Part shown: piece by piece, positions 1 through 13,514 of the stretch | Layout of the letters: every line of letters starts with the position of its first letter | Position numbering within the stretch: the stretch's first letter is position 1 | Source of the DNA: Dasyornis broadbenti | Taxonomy: Eukaryota; Chordata; Aves; Passeriformes; Dasyornithidae | Assembly: GCA_013397935.1 (NCBI GenBank) | Contig: VZRN01006292.1 | Location: forward strand, 718,411 to 782,410 | DNA: 64,000 bases | Reading direction: 5' to 3' | Notes under the pieces: model-generated | What the model was told of the DNA's origin: nothing | Databases searched by the model: none | The model's input: the letters and a program-made list of their open reading frames with translations, nothing else | Position numbers and translations under genes: made by a program

Positions 1-1073
1 TGTGAATCCACCAGCCACACCCCACCACCTTCAGGTATTCTGCTACTGCTGTAATGGACCATTTTTCCATCTCATGACATCTTTATCTTAGCCTTCCTCA
101 TACTGAGCAGAAAAAGGATGTAAAGCCCCAAGGGTGGTGCTATCAAAAGAACTAAAACCTTTAGTATTAGATAATGTATTACAGTATATTACACGTTTGT
201 TTCAGCTAACATTATTGGTCTAGTGCTAGTAAACATCACTTAATTTGCTACTAAGTCCTGCCTGGAGAATACATATTAAAAATAATAATAAAAAAAGAAT
301 TCAAAAGGAGAAAGGAAAAAGGGAGAAAGCAGGAAAACTTATGGGAGCTTCCACCTAGAGCAGAATCTTGTTATGTGTACACTTAATAAGCAGAATGCTC
401 CTTTTCCAGTGACATTTGTAAAAGCCAATTTCCAACACCATGCGTCTTTTTGCATTGAAATACACCACAAATCTTTCCTATCAAGTCATTCAAGAGCTTC
501 GTGTGGATAAAAACAAACCAAAAATATTCACTGTGTCAGCACGTTCTTTCCTCCATTGCACAAGTGACCTCCATCAATATCATGTTTCACTTCTGTTCCA
601 TATAGCTGAGCTCATGTTTGAGGACCTTACTCCCCTCCAGGGAAGTGATAGGTGTGGGTTCGGTTCTGGAATATTCACTGTGGAAACCAGGAAAGAAAAT
701 GGAAATGCTGGAAGATTTTTTAGATGGAACTGCTGGAATGGATCCCAAAAGAAATGAAAGACTAAGTAATTTATGGATGGAAGATCCAACTTCCAAGTCT
801 CTCTTCCTTTAAAATACACAATGTAATTAACTACAAGAGAAATAGAACAGCAATCAAAGCTGCAACATGACTAATATTTCACCAGATGGCAATATCAGGT
901 GAAATATCAGGATTTTACAAGATCCAGGTGGCCAGATAAAAGATTAGATTTTGGTGGGGCACCATTTGATGGATCTGACTGACAAGGTCAGTGTTTCAGC
1001 ATTTGCAGTGTTCAGTGTTCTGCTCTGTCCAAATTGAAAATCACAAATGTATTTCCAACTGATTTTAAGTGTA

Positions 1074-1125
1074 GAGTCGGACTCGATGATCCTGGTGGGT
1101 CCCTGCCAACTCACCACATTCTATG
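1074..1125 (+). mobile_element. CR1 LINE 3'-end fragment
   Basis: About 50 bases match the closing segment of an avian CR1 subfamily: GAGTCGGACTCGATGATCC, then TGGTGGGTCCCTGCCAACTC, then ATTCTATG. The same segment closes the copies at 52299-52541 and, inverted, 31143-31230. Confidence 0.7.
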
Positions 1126-1929
1126 CAAATAATCAAAAGAATCAAAGGAAAGAGCATAAAAACGATTACTTTCAAATTCAATTTATATTCTTGTTAATAA
1201 ATTAAGAATGTGCATGATGGAAAAAACCACCCTGTGACCTTCCTTGCTCTGATTTCCCATCTGCTCAAAAACAAAGGCAAAATAGAGAAGATAGCATTAA
1301 CTAAAGGTGCTACACATGTTAAGTGCAAGTGACAATTATTGCTGACAGAGCTGTGTATGGATACAGTTCTCCATCAAGAAACTTAGGCTTAGGCAACCTA
1401 CTGTCTCGCCTGAGGGACCCAATCACCAGCCACAGGTTCATTTCAACATGTCTGACATTTGGTCCTTAACTCTCTCTGACATCTGGGAGGCCCTTGGGAC
1501 TGAGCCCTCCTGGCAGAACAGGAGGCAGTTCCAGGGAATGGGTTTCTCCTGAGTAGAGCAATCATTTTCTTGTGCTGAAATTGTTGATTTTAGCTCCCTG
1601 CTAAGATCTCTCCCCACTTTCCATCTTCATCTTGAAGCTTATGTGAAACCTGTGTTCTGTATAAGGCTCTGAGAAGCTGATCTAAAAAGAAATGTCAAGG
1701 CTTTTACTATTATAAGAAACAGAGGCTAATAAAATTGTGATCATTAAGCCTCCTCAGTCAAGTAAAGCAAGAAAGAACATTTTATCGAAAGGTTTTAATA
1801 AACAGATCTGAATTTGCCATCTTGGGTAACCAAGTATTGCAATAAAGTGCCAAATAGAGATTAATATATACTTATATCCTCCTAATTTCCTGGTTTCAAT
1901 AAATCCAATATAATAAAATTGACAGATGC

Positions 1930-2400
1930 TATTTTACTCAAGTGATTCATGAACGGCCTGAAACTGCAATGCTGCAATAAGATATGACATTTGTGCTAGG
2001 GTTTGGGCTTTTTTAAATAAAAAGAAATGACTGGCCGAAGACTGGTGACAGCTTGTGATTTGCCTAGCACAAAATGACAGGCTTGTCACCTTTACCTGCA
2101 GAGGTCAGAGAATTACTAAACTTGGCTATTATTTACCTATCTATTGTCTGCCTAGGCTGTTATTTTGAAATTGCTGAAGAGAAAGTAAAAGAAATAAAGG
2201 AAATAATTGAAATTTAAAGCTAAATTAGGTATTTTTCATGTCGCCTTTTAAAATTATGCTAATTGGAATGCATTTTTAATGACAACATTAGCAGCAAGTA
2301 ATAAAAAGTCAGCAGGATCTACACACGGATAAATAACAACACACTAATGATAATTACATAAACCTTCTGTGTAGTGACATGTGGGTCAGGAACTGAATTT
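1930..2400. promoter_or_regulatory. Candidate conserved noncoding element
   Basis: A repeat-free stretch dense in developmental transcription-factor motifs. There is an inverted pair of MEIS/TGIF-like half sites, TGACAGGCTTGTCA (2075-2088), a POU/octamer-like ATGCTAAT overlapping TAATTG (2257-2265), and further TAAT cores (2278, 2286-2291, 2345-2352). No coding frame is present. The call rests on texture and motifs, not on an alignment. Confidence 0.3.
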
Positions 2401-3179
2401 GCACTCTCAAATCTATCAGGGCCCCACAACATCAGTAACAAATGTCACTGGTAGGTTTCATTCTCCTGTATTCAGGCTGCCCTCATGGTTTTCTTTGCTA
2501 AAATCCAATAACAGATTATGTTTCAAGGAGAAATCTTGACACCTAATGGTACTCAATGGGATCGTTGATTGCAAAAGAGTAGCAAAAGGATTGCAAAAGT
2601 AGCATTTGAGTTTCAAAAAAGAGCTTATTTCAGACACTTAGAGAACATAATTTCTACTTTGTGTTTAGGCATTTAAAAGGGCTTTTCCGATAAAAAAGGA
2701 CTGACTTAAATGCATGTGTTTGCAGTTATATACTGACATAACTGCCTTGTTGAAAGGGGCCATTTTTTAAGTGTGTGACTTTATCAGTGAAGTTTTATAG
2801 ACTGAGCAAAGAGCTCCTGAATTACTGAAATCAAGCCAAATAGGGAATGATTGAAGGCAAATGGAAATATTGCCTTTAGTTTCAGAGAAAATACACATTT
2901 TTACATCCTTTTTTCTTTTACATAATGGAATATGCTTTCTTGTCATTATAGAACAAGATGACAAAGTAGCTGAAAATAATTCTCATAAGATCAGAAGAAA
3001 ATGGTACTTCCAAACAGGACTTTATTCAGTGGTAACAGGAAATATTAGGCAGAATAAGTCACATAACACGAGCTGTTTTGGAACCCTGAAAAGAGCATCT
3101 GCTCTGCCTAGCTTTAGGCACAGGCTGGACAATGTTTTGATTATAAAGCCGAAGTACACTGACATATGAAAAGGAAAAG

Positions 3180-3600
3180 CTAACCTGCTGCATTGAGCAC
3201 AACAGGCAGCATTTGGGTAGCTGGGGGCTGCATGGGAGAAGGTCACGCGTTGCCCTGAGCAGGGAACAGGTATGTCCAGCCAGCTCTGAAACTGGTCTGA
3301 GCAACTCATAGCCTGCAAACCCTCAGTGTTGAAGAGGCACGTGGTTCTTGTGCTCAAACGCACTTCAGAAAAGGCAGCAGCCACAAAGGTCAGGGGGCAC
3401 GCAGGGAGAGGATCTTGGGCAGATGCATGAAGGAAGGAGATATTTTGGGGCAGAGAGGTGACCCACATCAGAGTGGGGACAGGTCAAGGGACTGCAGCCT
3501 GGGAGCAACCTGAGTGACTGAGGCCATGGAGCAGGGGGACAATTAGCAAGGAACAGCAGGAAGAAACCACGAGGTGCAGGACTTGCCTATGCACTGGTGG
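3180..3600. other. GC-richer patch of unknown origin, possibly an old retroelement fragment
   Basis: GC content is clearly above that of the flanks, with phrases such as CAAGGGACTGCAGCCTGGGA and GCCATGGAGCAGGGGGACAA that recall GC-rich avian retrotransposon sequence. The resemblance is weak. Open frames across it (for example minus 3468-3022) have no family signature, and I do not regard them as genes. Confidence 0.3.
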
Positions 3601-4291
3601 AATGAATCAGGAGGCACTGAAGGTAATCCACAGCAAACTCGAGGCAAGGTGATGCTCATAAGAGAAGCAGAGACATTTGCCTTAAGCCTGGGAAACAGGA
3701 AGAGAGTTACTTTCTTATTTGTGACACCCTCACAAATACGTGAATCAGAAGATGGTGCTAATTGACACTAAATCAAGTAAAAAATACCCCATTTGGGACT
3801 GTTTCACTCATTACACTGGTTTTCAGTTGTAATGGTGGAATAGATAAGATCTAGTGAAATATTTGACTTATAAATACACAATGGATGATGGAGAATTGGC
3901 CACAACTCTTGACGCTTCAGGACCTCTTTACAGAGGTTTATCAGTTTCCTGTCACTGTTAAAAATGTAATTTTAAATTGCTCAGTTTAGCTTCTAGCCAA
4001 TATATTTTTTTACACCTTCAACAAATAGAGTTATCTATTAAAAATCCATGTTCAATTCACTTCTTTAACTACATACAGTATTTAGATACTATGAACCTTC
4101 AGAGACTTTTATCTCCAGCTTTTTTCAAAGAATTTTACAGCTATTTGGTAAATTCTTATCAAGTTTTCAAAGTTATTCATTAGTTTTGGACACCGGAATT
4201 TGTGGGGTTTAGTGACAGATGCACAAAAGCCAAAGAAAGAGTTAATATCATCTCTACATTCCAGTTAAATCAAGACAGGATTGTCTATTGT

Positions 4292-4336
4292 GAAAAAACA
4301 AACAAACAAACAAACAAACAAAGAAACAAACAAACC
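4292..4336. repeat. (AAAC)n simple repeat
   Basis: About ten AAAC/CAAA units with one AAAG interruption run in intergenic DNA, followed by a short A/C-rich stretch. No flanking element that would explain it was recognised. Confidence 0.9.
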
Positions 4337-7300
4337 ACTAAAAAACCCCCCCACTGATTTGTTAAACTCATTCTTTTAAATTTGATGATTATCCATGTAA
4401 GAGTAAGAAATTTTTAACTCAGCCTATGTGTTTGTGAATTTTAACTTGGACTGATATTTGCTGTGTTAATTCAATATGCTGTTGCTTAGTTTTCATGAGA
4501 AAAATATGAATTTCTGGTCATATTGCAGGTACAAAAACAGTGGTGAAACCATAGTTTCCTGAAAGTCAAATTACATTTTTGAAAGTACAGTATGATTCTT
4601 AGGAAGAATAAAATAAAGATAAGGTTAATTACACATTGAAGTGCAATTTGCATTTAAAGTTAAATAATGGGGAAGTGCATTCAGCCAAATGTTCCAAACA
4701 AAAGGTAAAGAATTAGCATTTTCTTCCCAGAATAACCTTTTATTTTTAATTAAACTAGCTATATTAGATATGTATAGATCATTAAAATAATGAATAAGAA
4801 TGCATAAAATCTAGTAGTCTAATAGAATATTTCTCCTTTTGGATATTTGTTAATGAGGTCAGAGCTCCAACCTGTGATTTTAAGAAGTTTTTTTATCCTA
4901 AAATCCTAAATCCAAATGCTTTAACAGACTTGAGAAGCTAGGGTTACATTCCTTAGCATGAACTGCAGAAACATGGGTAATTAGTCCAACAAAAGGTTGC
5001 TTTATATATGTTCACTCCACTTAAATAACTTCCTTGAGTCCAGTCACCTCTCCCAAAGGAATGACAAGGGGTTAAGAAGAGGAAGAAATTATTGCAGGCA
5101 CTTGACATCCTATAAAAACACTTCTTCTTTTCTTTTTTTCTTTTTTTTTTTTTTACAAGCATTATTCAGGCTTACTTCTCTTGAACATAGTATATCATGT
5201 GTTCAAAAGGAAGATTTTTACTGTAAATGTCATCTGGGTTTCACCCATAGTTACCTCTTCAGCATACCAAGCACACCTTGGAATTCTGCTCACCAAATGT
5301 CTTCATCAGCTTGTTTTAGGAACCAGTAATTTAGTTGTAAATCCTGGTCACCAAGATTGATAGACTGGTTAGTACCCATGACAGGAACTCCATTGCCTGA
5401 TATAACCTGAATGGCTGAGTCCCGAGGAAAGCCAGAGGTGGTGTGAACAGGAGGATCACCAATGGAATCTTCCTTTTTCTACCTTCGCTGAATGTTCTTT
5501 CAGCAGAAATTGGTTGGGACCATGCCTTCACACAGCTCACATCAGCCAAGAATAAGAAGCATTAACGGTGAGATTTTTGAGATGGCATAAACAGTTTTTG
5601 AGGGTTTTTTTTCCCCAGTTTGTAATTGAGAAGTAAACAGAAGGAGGATATTCAAAAGCTGAAGAGTGAAAAATATAAAGAGAAGGCAGTAATAAATAAT
5701 AACTAGTAATATTGCTATTTATAAATAATAACTAATAATTATGGGAAGAATACTATTTTCTTTATCATAATAGTTTTAGTTTAGTGTTAGAAGGAAATTT
5801 GCCCCCATTTTTCTATGTACTTTTCCATGTGACAGCTCTGAGACACAAAATTGCAGCAACAGCTAGTATGTGGTTTTTACGCGCTGCCATATCCTGAAGG
5901 AATTACATTCAGAGACCAAAACAGGGCTAAAGGTCCAAAATAAACATAAGAGAAAAGGAGAGTCCTTGTGTTAAAAAGATGAAATTAGAAAAAAGAGTTA
6001 CACCCTATTCCCAAAAAGAGTTCCTCATTCATTCATGCAGGCCTCCTGCTTCTGCCTTTGCTTGATTACTTATTTGTAGGGATGGACCATTCTTCAGTTC
6101 AGGTAAATCATCCTTGAAAATCAGCCAGTTCTCCTGGACCCTGGTTTTCTCCAAAACTGTGTTCCATGGGATTGTCCCAAGCAGATCTTTGGATTTGTGG
6201 ATGTATAAAAGAATCATCCTTCATCTTAAACACATCCAAGTGTGTCTCCACTATCCTTTATAGATCAGCATCACTGGGAAATGAGGACTTGTCTCAAAGG
6301 CTTGTCTCAATGATGGTAGCCAATGAGTGTGAGCAAGTAAACTCCAAGGAACTAAAAGAATTAGAGCAAAGGCAGTCGATGCAGGAGACACAGTGCCACC
6401 AGAAAAGTCAAAGAAGTAAAATGAGAAGGAAAGTAGGTATGGAAGAGATATAATCAGAGGGTTAGAAGAGGAACTGCAGAAACATTACATTTCTGAGGCA
6501 GAGGAGAGATCATGAAAAACTGAGAGTGTTGACACTGTGAATGTTCTTGCCTGAGGAAAAATACAATATCGAGACTTTGCAAAAGACAATGAACATTCCA
6601 AAATGTCTTGTAAATACTGGAGAAAGGAATTCTTTCCTCTATTAAAGCTCTTATTTTTTTTTCTGCCTCCTGTGAAGTAAATTCTGGCTTTCAGAAGTAC
6701 GGTTGACTAACACAGCATGTTTAGAGGGAAAAAAAGAACCAGATTATACTGAAATAAAGTTGATGTGACAGATGTGTAATATTGAGCCCAACAGTATAAG
6801 CGAGCCACATCCATATTTTCCTCTTGAGAACATAAGTGTGTTAAGCTGCTGAATGAGAAAAAACTGAGAAACACAACAATGAGGAGATCATGAGTAAAAT
6901 CTGCAGTCATGTTAATCTTACACTTAACAGCTTTTCAGCAAAGCACAGTAGCAAACAACAGAAGGAAGAGTAAAATCAAACATTTTAAACAATTCTTTGC
7001 ACAAACTCAGTCCCCCTCTTAGGGTTACCATATTACTGCCTGCAATTTTCAGGCTAAAAGTGTGTCTATGGTGCACTAGCACCAGTTCTGATAAGCCCAG
7101 GATCCACCACATTCCCTGATGACTGAGGTGTGCCTGTAAAAGTGATGCATCTCAGACTCCTTCTCTGCTTGTGCCTTCACACGTGACCTGAGCAACTCAC
7201 ACAGGAAATAAATCCTGTACATCTTGACAGACATCTTGGCTTCTTCCGTGATTCTAAATTAGGAAGCGTCCAGGACTTTTGTCAGCTGTTAAACACCGTC

Positions 7301-7999
7301 ATGCCCACTCATACACCTTAGGAAGAACTTCTGCTGTAGTTCTGGCCTGCGCCAAGAAGCACCATTACAGGAAACTCCCAGTTCTGGCTCTGCCAGTTGG
7401 CCTTGGAGCTCACAAACATTTCCAGACACAGGTACAAACATTCCCAGCCGGCAGTAGCTTACTCAGTACGGCCTGCTGTCCATACTGACTGCAGGGCAAG
7501 GTCCTCCTGCCTACCAGGGCAATAATTTCAGCAGAAAAAGCCCTTGGCAGATATACTCTGTAACTACAATGTAACTTACATGCATAACAAACACAAATGC
7601 ATGTGTAATTAAGAAGCAATCATGATTACCCCACCCCATGTACTCTGGGACACTTTATGTGCTTGTGCTATGTAACTCAGCTGCATTTCCAGTTGCTTCC
7701 AAGTGAATACAGTGAATTCATGCAACTCTCAGTAGGAGGATGAGTATAAACTACATTAATAAGTTTTAGAGTGCAAGTAGACAGACAACTAAAGAGTAAA
7801 AATTTTGAAATATAAGGAAAAGTTCCTGTGTAATACCAATTACTTTTAAAATAAAATCCTATCATTTAAGCAATAATAAACCGACTTCTCTATGCCACTG
7901 ATCTTCGATAGAAGAAATTCCATGTGTCTGAACCCCGTAGTCTTTAATAACATTTTGCATCAAGAAGCAGAAAGATTACTTTTGAGGTATGAACAATGA

Positions 8000-8240
8000 G
8001 TGTTTACTTTTCTAAATGTCTGATTAGCATTTATTTCTTTCACACTCCTGCATCTGCCAAAGCCGAGTCCTCTTCTCCTTGGTCGAATGGCAGAGAATTT
8101 ATTTATTTTCCGCCACAGCTCCTTCTTGGCAAAGTGACAGGGGGGCATCACTGCAGAGGGCTGATAGTGACAGCTGCAGTGGGGATTTTGCTGCACTTTG
8201 ATTGGTTGGATGTTCAACTTTGGGGTCCTTCTGCATAAGC
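8000..8240. promoter_or_regulatory. Candidate conserved noncoding element
   Basis: About 240 bases of complex sequence in an AT-rich, non-coding setting. It contains a CAGCTG E-box (8172-8177), an inverted CCAAT box in TTTGATTGG (8198-8206) and a TGACAG site nearby. No similarity to CR1 or other repeats was seen. The call is tentative. Confidence 0.25.
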
Positions 8241-9599
8241 ATACCAGTTCCAAACAAATCTCAGTCTATTCTAAGGAAAAAAAAAAAATCAAACCATAAA
8301 AAATGCCACTGATTTTCTTTATTTTCTTTATGCATGCTTTGAAACAGTGTTTTTACTTCATGTACATGCAATGCTTCTGCATGAGGAGGCCCAAAACCAC
8401 GTATTAACATTAGAGGAAATAGATTCTTTCTCCTTGACAAGTGACAGAGATCTATTCACAGGTAAAATGAACATTAAGAGATTTAAAATCCTGTAATTGT
8501 GAACTGGTACCCATCTACACTTCCTAACACTGGAGCAAATAACCACCAGCTGCAAAGCCTCAGAAAACCAGTCAAAAAATACTAAATTCTACAAAAAGTG
8601 TAGGAAAGTGAGAAAGTGCAGCTAATTTTAATTTAGTGTTTATTACAGGTTTATTAGTCCTGTGAAATTATTTTTGTGTGGCATATAAAAGGGACTTAAT
8701 CTATTAGGCTCTTCATGTTTTAGACCAAACAGACATTATGCTCATTATTATTTTATCATTTTCTGTAGTTAATATTACAGTTCATTTCTGATACTCAGTA
8801 TGGACCCCTCATTTTGTTTCAGGACTAGCTTAAGCTCGATAAAAACATATGCTGTGTCAAAGTTCTGTTTTCTTCATCATTTGTCTTTATGATCTTTACA
8901 TCATAGTTCCTCTCTTGTGTATTGTATATTATTGATTGCAAAGATCTTGAAATCCATTTTATCTTTTAAATTTTAGAATTTTCAATAATGCTTGGGAATT
9001 ATTTTAATATTTGGCTTAAAATTACTTGACAGGCTTTCATTGTCACACAGTGGTTTTTTGTGTTTCTTTTTCAGTTCAAACAAAGTTTTGAAGAAGCATG
9101 TTTTTTACTGCAGAGAAGTGATAAGTATAGCCAGAGGACAACTTTTAATAATGTTTCCTCTTCTGGAGCACTTCTTTCCTTGAGGAAAGGTAGTACACAG
9201 AAAGTGATAACCTATAACAAAAGCACGTAATGGTGAAATCAGAAAAGCCAAACAAAAAATTAAGTTTGACCAGCAAAGGACATTAAAAACAACCAAAAAA
9301 AGGCACTCTTGATGGACATCAGCAGTAAGAAGAACATCAAGGTGCCAGCTGGTCAGCTACTTAACGGAGAGGGAAAACCATCCCTAAAAATGTTGATTGT
9401 AATCAGATAGTTACACAACTGGCGCCAGAGAGAGGAGGGTACATCGCAGTCTTAAATAAGTTAGAGGGAACATCTATGAGCTGTATGTTTCACACTAATG
9501 TGAGCATCAGGATTCTCACTGGGTAGCACTTGCCGTAGTGGCTAATTCAGTCACAGGGCCAGCAGGAGTTATCTTCCAAAACTTGTGAAATCAGGCGAT

Positions 9600-10900
9600 G
9601 CAGGGACAACTGGGGAAGGATGAACATAATAATCACCTAGATTTCAAAAAAAACCAGGAGTGATAGGGAATTAATATCATCAGTTTAATTTCATTCTCTA
9701 GAAAATTGCTAGCACAACTCAATGGTTTATAAGCACCCTCAGAGATAAAAAATTTGGTCGATATGATTTGTCAAGGAGAAACTGAGTCAACCCAGTCTAA
9801 CCTCCCTCCCTGACAGAGTAACAGGCTCCGTGGTCTGAAGAGCAGTAGATCTCACTTTCCAATTTCAGTAAAGCTTTTAGCATTACTTCCATGACATTTT
9901 CATAAGTAAACCAGAAATATAAGGTGTAGGCAAGACTTTTACCCAGTTAGTAAAAAATGGGTGGAAAACCATTCTATCACAGTCATAGCAGCAACCACAG
10001 CGGAGTCAGTTCTGGCTTGGCTCCAGGTCCTTCCAGCATTTTAGTTAATGAGACAAGTGACAGGAAACCAAGTTCTGAGCAGAAGACTGGCCTTGATGAC
10101 TTACTGAGGGCCCTTCATCAGGAATTACCCTGTGACAGCATGGTCCTGTTTTTCTGAATTTGTAGATGATGCCTACTTGGGAAATACTGTACGCTTCTTG
10201 AGACATAGCACTAGATTTTAAGATTATTTGGACAAGTTCAATTTATGGTTTAAAAGCTTTTGATATCACTAAGTATAGATAAACACAATATTCTATACTT
10301 AGAAATAATTCTTCAAATATAGTATGGGGAAGAGGCAGCTAAAAGCAGCTTTACTGAAACAGAGGCAGGAATTACTGGGCCCAAACTAAACCCAAGTCAA
10401 AGAGGTCATGGACAAACCAAACACTGATCTGGGACACAGGGAACAATTTTAGCCTCTAAGGCACGCTGACCAGTCCCACCTTTCTGCTCAGCCTCAGCTT
10501 GACATAATTGGACTCTTGGGATCTCAACAGCAGAAAGAATTTGAACTAACTGGAGGGAGTCCACAGAAGATCTATGAAAATGATAAGAGTTTGGAAAACA
10601 TGACCTATCAAGAAAGGCTGATTACCAGGATTATTTAGATTAAACAATGGAAAAGCAAGAGAGAAAAATTAACAGCCTAGCTATCTAAAAGTCTGCTGGA
10701 AAGAGGAAAGGAAGAAGTTATTTTCCATGCCTGTGAAGAATAGATAAGACTGAATGGGCTTAAACAGCAGCAAGGAAGATTTGGGTCAAACATTAGGTTA
10801 AGCCCTCTAGTTGTAAGAACAGCGAAGCACTGAAACAAACTGTTTCACTCTCCAGGAGTGAAGGCCCTGCAGACCTTCACCACCAGCACCACCAGCACCA
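9600..10900 (+). mobile_element. Ancient, decayed CR1/LINE copy
   Basis: This is weak but ordered similarity to CR1. A reverse-transcriptase-like stretch at 9770-9905 can be read in pieces as FVKEK..SQPSLTSLP and FQ.SF.HYFHDI. An SSGLAPGPSSILVN-like motif follows at about 10005-10050, resembling the SGVPQGSVLGPVLF motif. The 3' part at 10590-10860 has the typical ACTGAATGGGCTTAAACAGC, GCAAGGAAGATTTGGGTC and CACTGAAACA segments. Many stops and indels mean it is non-functional. The boundaries are approximate. Confidence 0.5.
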
Positions 10901-12007
10901 CCCTCAGCAGTGTGAGACTACTGAGGAGCACCAGAGACAAATCAGCCTTCAGATTTCTGACAATCCTATTTTTTAGGTTCTATATTATGTGAACAAAATC
11001 AGCCTTCTTTTTGCAGCAGAAGAAATCCTGTAATATTTAATCCTGATTTAAATGTACTTCATAGCCCACTTTCCTAATGCTTTGCTCTGCTCCAGTAGTC
11101 CTTAATCTTTTTATTTCTGTAACCATGTCACAATCATCAGATGCCAGAGAGAAGAACCCCTTGTAACTGACACCTCACATGTATTTCTTTCTATTCCTCT
11201 CAAGTGTTATTTCATTTTCTGCCCAAGTTTCTCTAAATCCTTTTTATTAAGTATTTGATTGCCACTGCCACCACTGTACATATAATTCCTCTTTGCTGTC
11301 ACCTATGCACTTCATAAAGGTCTTGGTATTATTTCTCCAAAAATTTAGAAGGTGCAGAATGGAGAAGGTCTGTTCCCCAAATCCAGTAACACTCTTCAAA
11401 TTCCCTTTGATCACATAGTTATTTTCACTGCCCTTTTATTTGATTTTGAAGGAACTGAAAAGACAATGCAGATTTCTGCTGCAACCTAGATTAATTCATT
11501 CTGGACAGCATGATGTACTTATCTGAAATAGGTGACACTGAATGTATATTCTATATTACTTTTTGAGCTGTTCTACACAACAAAGAAGATAATTAGACTT
11601 GTGTGGCAGTGCAAGCAAGTAATTTTATAACCAGGAAACTAATATTCTGAAATTTCTATTTTAGGAAATCAAAACAAAGACCCTTAATTTGAAAAATTAT
11701 AATCATACAGTTAACTTAAATTTTATAACCAGAAAAATACTTTCAAACACAGTTTTTAAGAAACTAGCCAAGAATTTTGGTAATTTTATCCTATCAACTA
11801 GCTGTAGACTTGTTTTTCCTTAAATATTTCAATTTCTCTCCAAATGTAAAGGTACAAAAGATGTTCTCAATGTTTGCAATTCTACAGATCCTGAAAAATT
11901 AAAAAATTGGCAGGATCACTTGTTCCAAAAATGTAACTAAGTTTCTTTTCCTTTAGTCTCACACGATCTCCTTATCCATGCTTCTTTCCTGTGACACACT
12001 TGGCTGA

Positions 12008-12064
12008 CACCGAGTTGGACTGGATGGTCTTAGAGATCTCTTCCAACTTTAACAATTCCGTGAT
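12008..12064 (+). mobile_element. CR1 LINE 3'-end fragment
   Basis: A short match to the CR1 tail: GAGTTGGACTGGATGGTC, TTAGAGATCTCTTCCAAC, then a degraded ATTCCGTGATT terminus. Only the last 60 bases of the element survive. Confidence 0.6.
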
Positions 12065-13254
12065 TTTATCTTTGTTGGTTCTGTTTTCCTAATATTGTGA
12101 GGACACTTTGGACTTGCTGAACTGTAAATGCTCACTTCTGGATCGAACAGAGGACTGTGCTCTATTTTGACTCCTGCAGGTCAGCTCCCACTCACACTCA
12201 TTAAAAAAACTGAGGAGTGGACTTTTCCACTCAGTAACCTAAAGGAAATCAAGGAATGTGTGTTAGTGCATTTTCACAGCTAATTCTATTATTTTCCCCA
12301 AACACTTCATCTTATTCTGCACAATGCAGAAGTAAATGAGTGAGGGACTGTGTACAAGTCTCTTCACCATTGCCCAGATTTGCTTCTTTAAATGCCAGAA
12401 ATGTACACAGCAGTAGCAAAGTTTCTGCATGACGTAAGTTGGGCTGAGAATTCACAATCAAGGGGAATGAAAAAGTGATTTGCTGAATGGATCTGAGCAG
12501 TTGGGAATCAGATGCAAATAAGACTACTGCAACGACCAATATTTAAAAAATCCCTCACATTTTCCCCTTTATATTGATATTAAAAGTAATTTATTTTCTC
12601 AATATGGCAATGATTTCTTATTATTAGAAGTCAATTATCCAGTATAATCAGCTTATTTCCAAATCTCTTTTTTTTCTATATGAGATATTAAATTATTTTC
12701 TGCCCTGCTTGCAGATGCATGAGGCTGCCAGAGATACTGGAAGGAAGCTCCCAGTTTTTGCTGGAAAGACATTGAAATAAAACTGATGGATGAAATAAGC
12801 TCTACAAGGTCAGCACAAAAGACATCAAACAGAAAGGTGACCTGTACATAGAAACTCACATTTATCCAGTGTCATCAGCTTCCAAAAAGTACAATCCAGG
12901 TATTTTTCCCCCACGATTACATGAAAAAACTGTTGATTTCATCACTGATGGTAAATCAAGAGGCACCTCCCAAGCTCCAAGCATGAACTTTCAGTACTTA
13001 AAAGCAAATGCCTGACATTTAACTGAGACACAAGGTACTCTTATCAGTGCCTTCTATGTATTTGCAGAGTGCCAGTGTCCAGGTGTCTGAATTATCTCAA
13101 TGAATGTTGCTTTATTTCTGTGTCTAGCTCAGTTTCTATAAAAACCCAGCTGTACAAATAATGTACTCTGCCTCCACAAGCAGTTACCAGCAGGTAATAT
13201 GTGACTGTCTACCTTGCTTATCATGGAAAGTTGTTTCCAAGGCGGTGGCGCTCC

Positions 13255-13514
13255 ACAGAATTTGAAATGGATAGGTTTAGATTAGATATGTTTAGATCAG
13301 ATATTAACAAGAAATTCTCCATAATGAGGGTGGTGGAATACTGGAACAGGCTGCCCTGAGAAGCTGTGGATGCCCTGTCCCTGAAAGTGTTCAGGGTCAG
13401 GCTGGATGGGGCTTTGAGCAACCTGCTCTAGTGGAATGTGTTCCAGCCCATGACAGGGGAGATGGAATTAGATGTTTTTTCAAGATTTCTTCCAACCTAA
13501 ACCATTCTATGATT
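13255..13514 (+). mobile_element. CR1 LINE, 5'-truncated 3' end
   Basis: The fragment contains the standard CR1 3' segments in order: AGATATTAACAAGAAATTCT, GGTGGTGGAATACTGGAACA, GGCTGGATGGGGCTTTGAGC, CAACCTGCTCTAGTGGAATG and finally TTCCAACCTAAACCATTCTA TGATTGC. It is about 260 bases long and non-coding. Confidence 0.85.

Noticed and set aside
3022..3468. A 148-residue minus-strand open frame.
   Set aside because: It lies over a GC-rich patch that may be retroelement-derived. The cysteine-rich content has no recognisable spacing.
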